A DNA stretch of 6,764 bases from Hydrogenimonas sp. (GTDB lineage Bacteria; Campylobacterota; Campylobacteria; Campylobacterales; Hydrogenimonadaceae), in assembly GCA_021647345.1 (NCBI GenBank), contig JAKIUX010000049.1, positions 1 through 6,764 of the forward strand. Direction: 5' to 3'. The first letter of the stretch is position 1, and every line of letters starts with the position of its first letter. A model generated the notes under the pieces. That model was not told the origin of the DNA, did no database searches, and saw nothing but the letters and a program-made list of their open reading frames with translations. Shown one piece after another: positions 5,816-6,764 of this stretch. A program made the position numbers and the translations under genes.

Positions 5816-6764
5816 ATGTTTTCTACGATGAAAAAGCAAAAGAGAGCACAAGAGCTTATAGAGGAGGCTAAAAAAGCGCTAGAGGAGATAGAGGAACGAA
5901 GCGAAACGCAACTGCAAAGATTTAAAAAGCTAGTTTCGGAGATAGATACCCTCAAAAGCCATCTCGCCAGAAAAACACTCAAAAGATTCCATGACCTTTA
6001 CTTTACGCTAAAAGGGGTAAAACCTGTAGAGATGGCGGATATTACTGAACAGAGCTACGCCGGGCAGATGCGTGAGCTAATCGGTCGCATCGAAAGTGTA
6101 GAGCCAATAGAGATAGCAGGCACAAAGATGGGCAAACTGCCGGCGGCTCTGGCCTCCTTGACGGCGGCGATCATAACGCTCTTAGCAGCTCTTCTCATAG
6201 GAGCGGCAGGAGCGGGAGTTTCGTTCGACCTTCAAAATCTTTTTACTGAGCGTAGCATAGAGAAGATCCTTACATGGATCGGCGGCGGAGCTTTTGCATA
6301 TCCAAGCGCTTCACCTCTTTTTGGAGGATTGGGGCTCATCACGGCGGCCGTGGCTGCAGCTCTGGTAACATGGTCGGTTTTAATGGCAAAAAGCTCCGGA
6401 AAAAACCTTGCCGCAGCAAAGAAGTGCTATGACGATGCCAAAAACTATATCGAGCAAAAAGAGCACTATCTCAACGATATCGTAACTCTGCAAAGGGAGC
6501 TGTCGCAGTACAAAGATGTTTTGGACACTTTCGACATCTTCATGCAGGAGTACAATGCGATTTTAAGACGCATCCTCTTTACGGAGGGAAAAGAGTATGA
6601 AGAGTATGGCAAAAGTTCTAAAGAGGTAGTCAAAAGGGCGGCAATTTGCGCCCAAGCAATCGTGCCTATTTTAAATATAACTATCGTCGCTTCAGACGGA
6701 TCGCCCTCAAAGCAGCTCTTAAGTGCAATAGAAGAGGGAAAACGCTACAGCGAAGCTCTTACCT
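5816..6764 (+). CDS. Unidentified membrane protein with coiled coils and two transmembrane helices (partial, 3' end outside window)
   Basis: An open frame of 316 codons runs from ATG at 5816 to the right edge without a stop; AGGAGA at 5805-5810 with 5 nt of spacing sets the start, 9 nt after smpB. I do not recognise the family. Visible layout: a highly charged helix likely to form a coiled coil (about 5-60, KKQKRAQELIEEAKKALEEIEE); a mixed region to about 105; a hydrophobic helix 108-136 rich in Ala/Leu (LPAALASLTAAIITLLAALL); a 30-residue Gly/Pro/aromatic link with GGGAF; a second hydrophobic helix 169-191 (GGLGLITAAVAAALVTWSVL); then a second charged helical stretch (about 195-260) and a more globular C-terminal part with VPILNITIVASDGSP (283-297). 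There is no signal peptide, so both charged ends probably face the cytoplasm around a helical hairpin in the inner membrane. Codon use matches its neighbours. In some relatives I recall exbB following smpB, but this does not look like ExbB. Confidence 0.85.
   Translation, partial: MFSTMKKQKRAQELIEEAKKALEEIEERSETQLQRFKKLVSEIDTLKSHLARKTLKRFHDLYFTLKGVKPVEMADITEQSYAGQMRELIGRIESVEPIEIAGTKMGKLPAALASLTAAIITLLAALLIGAAGAGVSFDLQNLFTERSIEKILTWIGGGAFAYPSASPLFGGLGLITAAVAAALVTWSVLMAKSSGKNLAAAKKCYDDAKNYIEQKEHYLNDIVTLQRELSQYKDVLDTFDIFMQEYNAILRRILFTEGKEYEEYGKSSKEVVKRAAICAQAIVPILNITIVASDGSPSKQLLSAIEEGKRYSEALT

Noticed and set aside
1..6764. Possible CRISPR, insertion sequence, tRNA, riboswitch, or a multi-gene defence or novel system
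   Set aside because: By eye there are no spaced direct repeats, no transposase motifs, no cloverleaf, and no intergenic stretch long enough in the operon; nearly all of the sequence is explained by conserved core genes.

Overview
The window looks like ordinary chromosome from an epsilonproteobacterium (Campylobacterota). This rests on three things: the gene order uvrD/pcrA-like helicase, truB, csrA, ispE, smpB, which I recall from that group; the epsilon-like wording of TruB, CsrA and the LysR protein; and heavy use of ATA for Ile and AGA for Arg. Base composition looks moderate (mid-40s % GC by eye in genes, much lower between them), which would suit a free-living sulfur- or hydrogen-oxidising relative rather than Campylobacter or Helicobacter. 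Genus is not decidable from this sequence.

Layout. Positions 1-72 hold what looks like the last 23 codons of a plus-strand gene. Positions 73-262 are a gene-poor gap with two inverted repeats, one of them a nested hairpin just after the LysR stop codon. Positions 263-1168 (minus) encode a full LysR-type regulator. Positions 1169-1375 are an AT-rich divergent control region: a good -35/-10 pair for lysR, a palindrome of LysR-box type overlapping its -35, and a separate T-tract/TATACT promoter facing the helicase gene.

From 1376 to the right edge everything lies on the plus strand with gaps of 9 nt or less, or overlaps, so it reads as one operon: UvrD/PcrA-type helicase (DNA repair), TruB (tRNA psi55), CsrA (post-transcriptional regulator), IspE (isoprenoid precursor synthesis), SmpB (tmRNA ribosome rescue), then a membrane protein of unknown function that runs off the end at 6764. 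The genes share no pathway; the link is close packing and translational coupling. CsrA is the one with a plausible feedback role, because a CsrA-like binding sequence overlaps its own ribosome binding site inside the end of truB.

No mobile element, CRISPR, phage gene, tRNA or rRNA is visible. I see no evidence of a new multi-gene system. The points most worth a second look are the unrecognised coiled-coil/two-helix membrane protein at the right edge, the His-to-Phe change in the TruB catalytic loop, the possible CsrA autoregulatory site, and the lysR operator candidate.
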